Shown here in pieces: positions 1 to 5,456 of a DNA stretch of 7,059 nt. The first letter of the stretch is position 1. Each line of letters starts with the position of its first letter. The notes beneath the pieces are model-generated. The model searched no databases, was not told the origin of the DNA, and saw only the letters and a program-made list of their open reading frames with translations. Both the position numbers and the translations under genes were made by a program. Origin of the DNA: Methanomicrobiales archaeon (lineage in GTDB: Archaea; Halobacteriota; Methanomicrobia; Methanomicrobiales; JACTUA01); contig JAJRCM010000061.1 in the NCBI GenBank assembly GCA_028678965.1, positions 1 through 7,059 on the forward strand, given 5' to 3'.

Positions 1-1085
1 AGGTCCATACCGTAGTAGGTGTACTCGTCGAGGATGTTGTCGGTGTACGCGGCAGTCGCATACTGGGTAAATCCGACACCACCGGACATGTAGGAACCGA
101 GCCAGATCTGGTCGAACAGCATGGTTCCTGCAGCGACAACCTCAAGGGATGCCTTCGCCGGGTCATGCGGGAACTTCCGGTCGGTCTGTACCATATCGGC
201 AAACGCACCGAACTTCAGGCCACCGGGTTCGTTGGGCCCACGGGCACGGCGTGCGGGCAGCAGGGTTGCCATTTCAATAAGTCCTGCGTGCTTGGCAGCG
301 AATGCCAGGTCGGCAACAGCTGCTTCTCCGGCACACATGTGGTAGGCAGCAATGAAGGACATACCGAGCTGCATCGCAGACCATCGCGAGGAGGTACCTC
401 CATCACAGGTTCTGGATACAATCGTCGGGATGTGGATGGCCTGCCACAGGGACTTGCCAACCGCGGCCTTGAGCTGCTCTGCCTGCTTTGCGGGGAAGAG
501 CTTGTTCACGTTGACGAGGAACTGGGGCTCGATCGAGTCCGCCATCTCGTCATCGCCGGTGAATACCTTGACGTAACAGTCATCGGTGAGCGCCGGGTGG
601 GTCTCCACCATGTGCTCCTGGACGACAGCCGCACCAGGCATTGCGTGGTTCAGCACGTGCAGGAACTCGTTGATGGTTTCAGGAGTGACTTCCTTGCCGA
701 GACGCTTCTGCAGGGTCTGGTGGGCGAGGTCCATGGATACGATAACCGTTCTCCGGATATCATCCCACATCTGCTGCATCGCCGCGTTGTTGACGAAGTG
801 CAGGTCATCACCCTCAACGAAGACACCTGTGCCTGATACCTCATAGGAGGTCAGCTGGCGCTGTCCGAGGGGGATACCACCAAGGTGGCAGCGGACGGGG
901 TCGTACATAGAGATACCACGGGCCATGGCAGCTGCCTGACCCTCCCTGATGAACTCCCTCTTCCGCGGGGACTGGGAGAGACCGAGTCTCTTGTATTCAG
1001 TCTTTCCACCAAGAATATCCTGACCCGCGAACTTTTCCTTCAATGACTTGAGGAATAATTTCTGGGCTCTCTCAATTTTCGCCAT
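1..1085 (-). CDS. mcrA: Methyl-coenzyme M reductase alpha subunit, McrA (partial, 3' end cut by window)
   Basis: Catalytic alpha subunit of cytoplasmic MCR (alpha2beta2gamma2, nickel F430), which converts methyl-CoM plus CoB to methane and the CoM-S-S-CoB heterodisulfide. I translated it from ATG at 1085, giving [19 protein letters not shown] and 361 open codons to the window edge; family members are about 550-570 residues, so roughly the last third is missing. Compared with remembered M. marburgensis numbering (offset +9), the axial Ni ligand Gln147 is Gln156 (AVVQEHM), CoB contacts Lys256/Arg270 are Lys265/Arg279, N-methylated His257 is His266 (AAKHA), C-methylated Arg271 is Arg280 ([13 protein letters not shown]), and active-site Phe330/Tyr333 are Phe339/Tyr342 in SGGVGFTQY, the motif used for mcrA survey primers. 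The sites of methyl-Gln, thioglycine and methyl-Cys lie outside the window. The start is supported by a GGTGGTGA ribosome binding site and lies 12 bases after mcrG. All 16 visible Ile codons are ATC or ATT, none ATA, as expected for a very highly expressed gene. Confidence 0.98.
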   Translation of the reverse strand, partial: MAKIERAQKLFLKSLKEKFAGQDILGGKTEYKRLGLSQSPRKREFIREGQAAAMARGISMYDPVRCHLGGIPLGQRQLTSYEVSGTGVFVEGDDLHFVNNAAMQQMWDDIRRTVIVSMDLAHQTLQKRLGKEVTPETINEFLHVLNHAMPGAAVVQEHMVETHPALTDDCYVKVFTGDDEMADSIEPQFLVNVNKLFPAKQAEQLKAAVGKSLWQAIHIPTIVSRTCDGGTSSRWSAMQLGMSFIAAYHMCAGEAAVADLAFAAKHAGLIEMATLLPARRARGPNEPGGLKFGAFADMVQTDRKFPHDPAKASLEVVAAGTMLFDQIWLGSYMSGGVGFTQYATAAYTDNILDEYTYYGMD

Positions 1086-1088
1086 GTG

Positions 1089-1097
1089 TCACCACCT
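1089..1097 (-). promoter_or_regulatory. mcrA ribosome binding site
   Basis: AGGTGGTGA fills most of the 12-base gap between mcrG and mcrA; its AGGTGG part is 6 bases from the mcrA ATG. It supports the start at 1085. Confidence 0.75.
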
Positions 1098-1862
1098 TCA
1101 CTCCATCGGCATGAAGCCGTACTTGGTCCTCAGTGAGTGTACGCGCTGTGTCCACTCGAGGTACTCTTTGTCGTCGCGGAATGCGACGCCACCATTGCAG
1201 TTGTAGATGGTGGTGTGCGCCTTGAGCCACTTGTCATCATTCGGCTTGCCGACACTGATCGGCTTGTCCAGCGGCTCTCCGATCTGGTTCTTCACGTACT
1301 TGACCACTTTATCCTTGGGGTCAAGGACGTAGCGCTGGAGCATGTCGAACATCATGCCGTTCTCTGCGAGCCGCAGGGAGTGTCCGTGCACCGTAGCGCC
1401 CTTGATAGCAGTACGTGCCGGGTCGAAGAGCTCGCTTGAGACGAGTTCTTTCGCGATCTTCTCCAGGTCTCGCTCACGGCACTCCACGATCTGACGTCCT
1501 GAGAGGGTACCCGGGTCAACTCCGCGGTAGCGGATGGCCTCAAGGTAGCTCCTTAAGTAGGGGTGGCAGGGTGCGAACCACATGGAGTCAGAAAACTGGA
1601 TGTACCTGACACGGTCGCCAGTCTTTGCGCCATCAAGCGGTACAACGAGCTTCCGTACTGGGCACTTCGGTTCTCCAGCCTCCGCAAGCGGCGGGTGAGC
1701 GGTGGGATATGCGGCACCAGGGGCTCGGTGGCCCATCAGGAGCACAACATCCTCATCGGATACGTCGCGCATCTTCTGGAGCTTATAGCCGGGGTTCATA
1801 TACTTGCGCCGGTTCTCGGCGATAAGGGTGGATCCCGGTCCAAACTGGGGCTTGTATGCCAT
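1098..1862 (-). CDS. mcrG: Methyl-coenzyme M reductase gamma subunit, McrG
   Basis: Gamma subunit of MCR, 254 residues, full length for the family (about 250-260). It begins MAYKPQFGPGSTLIAENRRKY, the usual McrG start, and ends in a Trp/Tyr-rich tail closing with FMPME. The conserved TLSGRQ loop is at residues 119-124; Arg123 corresponds to gamma-Arg120 of M. marburgensis, the residue known to bind the coenzyme M sulfonate, and Leu120/Ser121 to neighbouring active-site residues. HRAPG (45-49) and the FAPCHPYLRSY segment (96-106) are also typical. The ATG is preceded by GAGGTGAT, a near-complete match to the archaeal anti-Shine-Dalgarno sequence, with 6 bases spacing; this site overlaps the mcrC stop codon, so translation of the two is probably coupled. 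mcrA starts 12 bases after the stop. Confidence 0.98.
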   Translation of the reverse strand: MAYKPQFGPGSTLIAENRRKYMNPGYKLQKMRDVSDEDVVLLMGHRAPGAAYPTAHPPLAEAGEPKCPVRKLVVPLDGAKTGDRVRYIQFSDSMWFAPCHPYLRSYLEAIRYRGVDPGTLSGRQIVECRERDLEKIAKELVSSELFDPARTAIKGATVHGHSLRLAENGMMFDMLQRYVLDPKDKVVKYVKNQIGEPLDKPISVGKPNDDKWLKAHTTIYNCNGGVAFRDDKEYLEWTQRVHSLRTKYGFMPME

Positions 1863-1868
1863 TTTTAT

Positions 1869-1876
1869 ATCACCTC
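1869..1876 (-). promoter_or_regulatory. Strong mcrG ribosome binding site overlapping mcrC stop
   Basis: GAGGTGAT is a near-complete complement of the archaeal 16S rRNA 3' end and sits 6 bases before the mcrG ATG. It shares bases with the TGA of mcrC. It is the best ribosome binding site in the window. Confidence 0.85.
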
Positions 1877-2504
1877 ATGATTTTGATGTTCTCAATACCT
1901 TCATGACAGCCCTGATGACCTCCGCCACGTTATCACGAGTGGGCGTCTGCCCACGGGTGACACCGCTGACAATGGACATCACGGTTCCTTGCGTCTTCAC
2001 TTTGTCTGGGGGCGGTAGCACATAGGCGGTTTTTACTCCTTCCTTTGCCAGATCCTCATAATCCACCGGTGCCTGGGAGACCACGATGGCGGGAATGTTA
2101 CAGTACTGGAGGATGAACCGCACCTTCTGCACCACATGGGATCGCACATTCCCATGATGGAGAATGGCGAGTTTGTGTTGCTCGATCTGCTGTATCTCTT
2201 TGTATGTCAGCCCGAAGTAGGCGCCGAGCACGGCACCGGAAGCCTTCGGTACATCACCGGGAAGACCGCTCCCGGACTCCAGCACCAGCATGGACACATT
2301 AAATTCCACTCCTTCACGGCGCAACGCTGACGTAATATCACAGACCGGTTTGGTCACATGTCTCCGTCCTGGTGACATAGCCACCACTATCACATCCGGA
2401 TAGCGGCTCTCGGAGATGGTATTTCGCTGGGCGATACTGCCGCCCTTGCCCATCCCCATACTCTCTCGGCAGTCAACCACCTGGGTGATCCTGCCTATGG
2501 GCAC
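1875..2504 (-). CDS. mcrC: MCR operon protein McrC (MCR activation factor component)
   Basis: 209-residue McrC, not a subunit of mature MCR. From the literature as I know it, McrC belongs to the ATP-dependent complex that reduces F430 nickel to active Ni(I), together with methanogenesis marker proteins and the A2 ATPase; Mmp7 is its paralogue. Visible family signatures are the N-terminal VVDCRESMGMGKGG segment (residues 9-22), AMSPGRRH (42-49) with TKPVCDI just after, and the ESGSGLPGDVPKASGAVLG stretch near residues 76-94. Cysteines lie at about 11, 55 and 134. The start is GTG at 2504, one base after the mcrD stop; it gives the usual McrC beginning (PIGR, then VVDCR) and has GGAG 9 bases upstream inside the mcrD end. 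Two of its first five Ile codons are ATA, a codon absent from visible mcrA, which fits lower expression. Confidence 0.95.
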   Translation of the reverse strand: MPIGRITQVVDCRESMGMGKGGSIAQRNTISESRYPDVIVVAMSPGRRHVTKPVCDITSALRREGVEFNVSMLVLESGSGLPGDVPKASGAVLGAYFGLTYKEIQQIEQHKLAILHHGNVRSHVVQKVRFILQYCNIPAIVVSQAPVDYEDLAKEGVKTAYVLPPPDKVKTQGTVMSIVSGVTRGQTPTRDNVAEVIRAVMKVLRTSKS

Positions 2505-2505
2505 G

Positions 2506-2976
2506 TCACTTCACTCCCTGGATGATGATAGGGCATCCCTTGCTCCTGGGATCGGCCATTCCCAGCAAATCCTTCTCCATACCGGGACCATACTTGGCAT
2601 AATCGGTCAGCGTCATCTGTGACTTCATATACCTGCCTTTCTGGATAGAGTAGGAGAAATCCGTGAAGACACGGTCACATACCTCCTTTAAATCTTCAAT
2701 GGCTGCTTCATCCATGAGTTCGAGGATGACCACTCCAACCTGTACCTGCAGCTGCACATCCTCATCCGCGACTTTAATCGTCTTTCGGCCTTCATGCGGG
2801 TTGGGAAGTCCCTTCGCCGGTCCATAGGGGACTTCGGCGGGAAGGTTGGGTCCGTTCAGGACCATCCGCCGGATCTTCCCGGTCGCAAAGATACCGTTCA
2901 GTAGACGTTCCACGGTCGACGGATTGAGGAGGCGTGCAGGAACAATCCTGCACTGGGGGTATGTTGCTTCTGTCAT
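2506..2976 (-). CDS. mcrD: MCR operon protein McrD (MCR assembly factor)
   Basis: 156-residue McrD, within the usual family range of about 150-170. It begins MTEATYPQCRIVPARLLNP, the standard McrD N-terminus, followed by TVERLLNGIF, a GPAKGLPNPHEGRK segment near residues 53-66, and a beta-rich VQLQVQVGVVILEL stretch around 74-87. McrD co-purifies with MCR and is thought to bind incompletely assembled enzyme and help with F430 loading; it is absent from the active hexamer. I see no metal-binding motif or membrane segment. It starts 20 bases after mcrB and ends one base before mcrC. The spacer before its ATG shows no Shine-Dalgarno sequence, unlike the other genes here; it does contain a TATA-like element (see the separate entry). 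I keep this start because the N-terminus matches the family exactly. Confidence 0.95.
   Translation of the reverse strand: MTEATYPQCRIVPARLLNPSTVERLLNGIFATGKIRRMVLNGPNLPAEVPYGPAKGLPNPHEGRKTIKVADEDVQLQVQVGVVILELMDEAAIEDLKEVCDRVFTDFSYSIQKGRYMKSQMTLTDYAKYGPGMEKDLLGMADPRSKGCPIIIQGVK
2514..2517 (-). promoter_or_regulatory. mcrC ribosome binding site inside the end of mcrD
   Basis: GGAG within GGGAGTGA, coding for the last residues of McrD, lies 9 bases before the GTG start of mcrC. It supports the non-ATG start at 2504 and coupling of mcrD and mcrC translation. Confidence 0.65.
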
Positions 2977-2992
2977 TGGGGATTCGAGGTTC

Positions 2993-3001
2993 TTATTTAA
3001 A
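2993..3001 (-). promoter_or_regulatory. TATA-like element upstream of mcrD (weak candidate)
   Basis: TTTAAATAA spans the mcrB stop codon, centred about 22 bases before the mcrD ATG. A TATA box here would place transcription initiation near the ATG, giving a leaderless or nearly leaderless mRNA. That would also explain why mcrD has no ribosome binding site. The match could simply follow from a TAA stop in an AT-rich spacer. Confidence 0.2.
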
Positions 3002-4298
3002 CGCCCTTGGCAATTGCCTGGATTGGCCTGGCGAATTCATCGATCTGTCCGAAGGTGTCCTGGTAGACCTTTGCCGTCTGCTCGGGTCCGAACATCTGGG
3101 TGCCACCATCGAGTGAGCAGGCTACACAGACACAGGGGATTGCGAACCCGGCAGAGTGCCTGGTCACAATGTGGTTACCGTTGAAGACACCGGGACCGCC
3201 ACCACCATAGATGGAGTGGCTGAAGAACGAGAATCCGACTGCCGTACCCATCACACGGCCGTAGTCACAGCTGGGCAGACCTGTCTCGTGCTCAAGCAGG
3301 TCGTTGAAGTACAGCAGGGTCGAGGAGACCGCCTGTGCGAATCGTCCAGCACCACAGTTCACCATGGTCGCTGCCATGGTTCCCGCGGCGGCATAGGCGT
3401 TCCACATCATCGGGTCCTTGGTCTCATAGAAGGTGAAGGTGTTACTCTTCTTGCCTGCCTTGATGACCTTGTCCTCGAGGGCACGCTCAACAAGGCTCTG
3501 GACAACCGTACCCATGGTACCTGACTTGCCGTTGGCCTTCACCAGGTCATAGACCATGTTGTTGGCGTTCAGGCCCTGGAAAGCATACCCCAGGAGCTGG
3601 GCACGCTCGAATGGTCCAATGGCCATGCCCATCTCGAATTCTCCTGCCTGTTCAAAGGTACAGGACAGCGCACAGGTCTGCATCGCGTTGCGGTGGGTCA
3701 TCATGGCGCATATGTTCGCGTTGATGTTACGCAGCGCATAGCCTAGGCCTTCGTTGTTCTGGGGGATGGACAGGATCGTAATGATGTTGCCGCCCTGCAT
3801 ATCCATGGTCTGCGGGTACGCACCCCACACTGCTGATTTGACCATCGGGCCGTCGAACATTCCGACGTTGTACTGGTCAATCAATGCCTGGACCGTCGCA
3901 GATGCAACGGCGGTGCTGGCCGCATCATAGGTTGAGGCAGCCTCTAGACGAGCTTTCGGGACTTCGATAAGCAGGAGCTTTCCTCCTCCGATCTTGGTCA
4001 CCTTGGTGTCATCACCCTCATCAACCTGGACAAGTTTCTTGACCTTGTCGGCAATGGCATCAGCATCTTTTACGACGTTGGCATTGATGCCACGTCCGAG
4101 AATGATACCCTTGCCCATCGCACCGGTCTTCAGACCGGCCTCGATGCCGGCCATGTTCACCGCGACCGTCCTCTTGGTGAGGTCGATGAGCTTCTTGATC
4201 GCGGGGTTAATGAGCGGGCTGACCTTTTCGAGGGCTACCTTGCTCTTCAGCAGCTTGCCCTCATCATCGTAAAGGTCGCAATATTCCTTGTATTTCAT
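2997..4298 (-). CDS. mcrB: Methyl-coenzyme M reductase beta subunit, McrB
   Basis: Beta subunit of MCR, 433 residues (family about 433-443), first gene of the operon. The protein starts MKYKEYCDLYDDEGKLLKSK. The C-terminal active-site region is GFSFFSHSIYGGGGPG followed by FNGNHIVTRHS. With an offset of -3 to M. marburgensis numbering, beta-Phe361 is Phe358, beta-Tyr367 is Tyr364 and CoB-binding beta-His379 is His376, so the substrate channel residues are intact. The FEMGMAIGPFERAQLLGYAFQGLNANNMVYD segment, near residues 219-249, is a further family hallmark. The ATG is supported by GGAGAG 8 bases upstream. A long AT-rich region with promoter-like elements precedes it, and mcrD follows after 20 bases. 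No frameshift or insertion is visible. Confidence 0.98.
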   Translation of the reverse strand: MKYKEYCDLYDDEGKLLKSKVALEKVSPLINPAIKKLIDLTKRTVAVNMAGIEAGLKTGAMGKGIILGRGINANVVKDADAIADKVKKLVQVDEGDDTKVTKIGGGKLLLIEVPKARLEAASTYDAASTAVASATVQALIDQYNVGMFDGPMVKSAVWGAYPQTMDMQGGNIITILSIPQNNEGLGYALRNINANICAMMTHRNAMQTCALSCTFEQAGEFEMGMAIGPFERAQLLGYAFQGLNANNMVYDLVKANGKSGTMGTVVQSLVERALEDKVIKAGKKSNTFTFYETKDPMMWNAYAAAGTMAATMVNCGAGRFAQAVSSTLLYFNDLLEHETGLPSCDYGRVMGTAVGFSFFSHSIYGGGGPGVFNGNHIVTRHSAGFAIPCVCVACSLDGGTQMFGPEQTAKVYQDTFGQIDEFARPIQAIAKGV

Positions 4299-4306
4299 GT
4301 TTTTAT

Positions 4307-4312
4307 CTCTCC
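4307..4312 (-). promoter_or_regulatory. mcrB ribosome binding site
   Basis: GGAGAG on the minus strand ends 8 bases before the mcrB ATG in an otherwise A-rich stretch, which should be unstructured and accessible. It fixes the mcrB start at 4298. Confidence 0.75.
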
Positions 4313-4338
4313 ATTTTTTCTCTATTTACACGATACAA

Positions 4339-4410
4339 TCACAGGTCTGAACAACGTGTACTTACCGTACGCGGAATGTAACTGATAGTCGCTACTGCAC
4401 GTCCCCTCAT
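4339..4410 (-). other. Possible 23-codon upstream reading frame in the mcrB leader
   Basis: ATG at 4410 opens a frame of 23 codons (MRGRAVATISYIPRTVSTRCSDL) ending in TGA at 4339, 40 bases before mcrB. No Shine-Dalgarno sequence precedes the ATG and no family is recognised. It is probably chance, listed because it sits wholly in the predicted leader and its AUG lies in the loop of hairpin 1. Confidence 0.12.
4355..4373 (-). promoter_or_regulatory. Hairpin 2 in the mcrB leader
   Basis: In the leader RNA, CGCGUAC and GUACACG pair over 7 positions with one C-A mismatch around the loop GGUAA. It lies 28 bases downstream of hairpin 1 and also has a 5-nt loop. No known riboswitch class is recognised. 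Confidence 0.25.
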
Positions 4411-4415
4411 GGGAC
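4401..4415 (-). promoter_or_regulatory. Hairpin 1 in the mcrB leader
   Basis: In the predicted mcr leader RNA, GUCCC and GGGAC form a perfect 5-bp GC-rich stem around the loop AUGAG. The loop contains the AUG of a possible upstream reading frame. The stem is short; its role, if any, is unknown. Confidence 0.3.
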
Positions 4416-4467
4416 ATTGATAATATACCCCATCCCCGAATATAAGTGTTGTGATTTTTTACATGGG

Positions 4468-4485
4468 TTATTTTTATAAAAATAA
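4468..4485. repeat. Perfect 18-bp AT palindrome near predicted mcr transcription start
   Basis: TTATTTTTATAAAAATAA is identical to its reverse complement over all 18 bases; the next bases on both sides (G and G) break the symmetry. It lies directly downstream of the best TATA-box candidate and spans the predicted transcription start, where a dimeric regulator could act as a repressor. AT-rich sequence makes such palindromes easier to get by chance, so operator function is only a suggestion. It could alternatively serve as a TATA element itself. Confidence 0.4.
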
Positions 4486-4493
4486 GTAAATAA

Positions 4494-4505
4494 TAATATA
4501 TAAAG
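4494..4505 (-). promoter_or_regulatory. Candidate archaeal TATA box for the mcr operon
   Basis: The minus strand reads CTTTATATATTA, an excellent match to the methanogen TATA-box consensus (TTTATATA). Transcription would start about 25-28 bases downstream, near 4473, giving a leader of about 170 nt before mcrB. No convincing purine-rich BRE element is seen just upstream, and a weaker alternative (GGTATATTATC, about 4421-4431) would give a leader of about 100 nt. Confidence 0.5.
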
Positions 4506-4568
4506 GCTAAATATTCAAATACTACACTATATTCTCTTTATTTTAATTGTAACAGTATGAAGAAATAT

Positions 4569-4575
4569 AAAAAAA
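4569..4575 (-). terminator. Second oligo-T tract downstream of fwdC
   Basis: A second run of seven T on the minus strand lies about 70 bases past the fwdC stop. Between the two runs is an inverted repeat, TGGTAG/CTACCA (arms 4632-4637 and 4596-4601, 30-base loop). It is a candidate back-up terminator; archaeal genes often have staggered oligo-T sites. Confidence 0.35.
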
Positions 4576-4636
4576 GTATTACTAAATGCTACATCTGGTA
4601 GGTCCATCACTTAAAACCACCTGCGCTGACACTACC

Positions 4637-4643
4637 AAAAAAA
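4637..4643 (-). terminator. Oligo-T tract directly after fwdC stop
   Basis: Seven consecutive T on the minus strand begin immediately after the fwdC TAA. Archaeal RNA polymerase terminates at oligo-T tracts without needing a hairpin, so this is a likely termination site for the fwd transcript. Readthrough into mcr cannot be excluded. Confidence 0.5.
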
Positions 4644-5444
4644 TTAGTATTTAAGGTAGAGTTTGGCGTAGACAGTCTGGCCTTTTCGTTTCGGGTGGCG
4701 TTCCGCCGTATCCCCCTCAAAGAGAGCGAACCGTGCCTTGGTGTTGGCAACATCCAGGTCCACGTCACTGCGATAGACAAACCCGGGCATCATCACATCG
4801 ACAGTGCCGAAGATGTAGATCTCTCCCTGCACCATCTGCCCCCCAACGGCACTCTTGGCATTCCCTTTGACGATGATCTTGCCACCTTCGGCATGGGTGC
4901 CAAGGAAATCGTCAACATTGCCATCGATGACGATCTCCCCACCATTCATGAAGTACCCGATATCACTGCCGGCGTTCCCTTTGACGTGGATCCGGCCACC
5001 CTGCATGCCCCGCCAGTCGCCACGGTACGCAGCACCGAGATAGTTGCCGGCATTGCCGTCAATGATCATCTCGCCGCCCCGCATACCGGTGCCGGCAAAG
5101 GCATCGACACTGCCATTGACCTGGATCTTTCCTCCCTGCATCCAGGCACCGACGTACATGTCAGCACTGCCTTCCACGAGGATCTCTCCGGCAGTCATCT
5201 TCATCCCGATGTACTTCAACCGGGTGGCATTTCCCTTGATCACGATCTTCGTGTCTGCCGCGGTGGCTCCTGCTTCCCCGCTGAGAGTGAAGAATTCACC
5301 GAGAGAGCGCTGCTTACTACCTTCATACACGGGAAGGGCAGCTATCTGGTCATTCTTCTTTCCAGCAAAGGCATCGGGAGTGATTTGATCCACTTCGAGG
5401 AAGATGGTCGGTTGGGATTTGAGAGTGAGTGTTACAGTGTTCAT
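4644..5444 (-). CDS. fwdC: Formylmethanofuran dehydrogenase subunit C, FwdC/FmdC
   Basis: Subunit C of the cytoplasmic formylmethanofuran dehydrogenase complex, a structural beta-helix that contacts FwdA and FwdB; related to the C-terminal GXGXG domain of glutamate synthase. I place the start at ATG 5444 (MNTVTLTLKSQPT, 266 residues) rather than ATG 5450, because GGAGG directly touches the 5450 ATG but is 6 bases from 5444. After about 70 residues of N-terminal domain comes a regular repeat (hydrophobic-x-G-N/S, then G four to six residues on, then GG), with anchoring glycines at residues 73, 94, 113, 132, 158, 177, 196 and 215 counted from ATG 5450. The period is 19, broken only by a 7-residue insert (RGDWRG region, 143-148) that is conserved in the family. 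Whether it belongs to the tungsten (Fwd) or molybdenum (Fmd) isoenzyme cannot be told, as that rests on subunit B. It appears to be the last gene of its operon, since oligo-T follows the stop. Confidence 0.95.
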   Translation of the reverse strand: MNTVTLTLKSQPTIFLEVDQITPDAFAGKKNDQIAALPVYEGSKQRSLGEFFTLSGEAGATAADTKIVIKGNATRLKYIGMKMTAGEILVEGSADMYVGAWMQGGKIQVNGSVDAFAGTGMRGGEMIIDGNAGNYLGAAYRGDWRGMQGGRIHVKGNAGSDIGYFMNGGEIVIDGNVDDFLGTHAEGGKIIVKGNAKSAVGGQMVQGEIYIFGTVDVMMPGFVYRSDVDLDVANTKARFALFEGDTAERHPKRKGQTVYAKLYLKY

Positions 5445-5450
5445 CGTCAT

Positions 5451-5455
5451 CCTCC
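5451..5455 (-). promoter_or_regulatory. fwdC ribosome binding site that decides the start
   Basis: GGAGG lies in the 6-base gap between the fwdA TGA and the first fwdC ATG. It touches that ATG (5450) with no spacing but is 6 bases from the in-frame ATG at 5444, so initiation at 5444 is favoured. Confidence 0.7.
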
Positions 5456-5456
5456 G

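Larger units (their letters stand above)
4299..4643. other. Gene-free intergenic region between fwdC and mcrB
   Basis: This 345-base stretch is the only gene-free region of any size here and is much richer in A+T than the flanking genes, especially 4441-4590. I see no conserved protein-coding gene and no tRNA or rRNA. Read in the direction of transcription (right to left) it holds two T7 tracts after fwdC, a TATA-box candidate, a perfect AT palindrome, two short hairpins, a possible 23-codon upstream reading frame, and the mcrB ribosome binding site. It most likely ends the fwd transcript and begins the mcr transcript. Confidence 0.85.

Noticed and set aside
165..836. Long plus-strand open frame (223 codons) antisense to mcrA
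   Set aside because: It lies wholly opposite conserved McrA codons, has low-complexity Arg/Gly/His-rich content and no recognisable family. Open antisense frames are expected in GC-rich third-position coding DNA.
3156..3524. Plus-strand open frame of 122 codons antisense to mcrB
   Set aside because: It overlaps the conserved C-terminal half of McrB, has no ribosome binding site of note and no family resemblance. It is a shadow of the real gene.
4303..4314. Tiny ATG-GAG-AGA-TAA frame overlapping the mcrB ribosome binding site
   Set aside because: Three codons out of frame with mcrB in an A-rich stretch; easily chance, and the GGAGAG is better explained as the ribosome binding site.
4561..4580. 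Plus-strand TATA-like sequence (ATATAAAAAA) that could suggest a rightward promoter
   Set aside because: There is no plus-strand gene downstream, only fwdC in the opposite sense. The run is better read as an oligo-T tract on the minus strand.
5044..5388. Plus-strand frame of 114 codons rich in Pro and Ser, antisense to fwdC
   Set aside because: Its repetitive P-S-x-x-I-S-P-P pattern is just the antisense reading of the FwdC glycine repeats.
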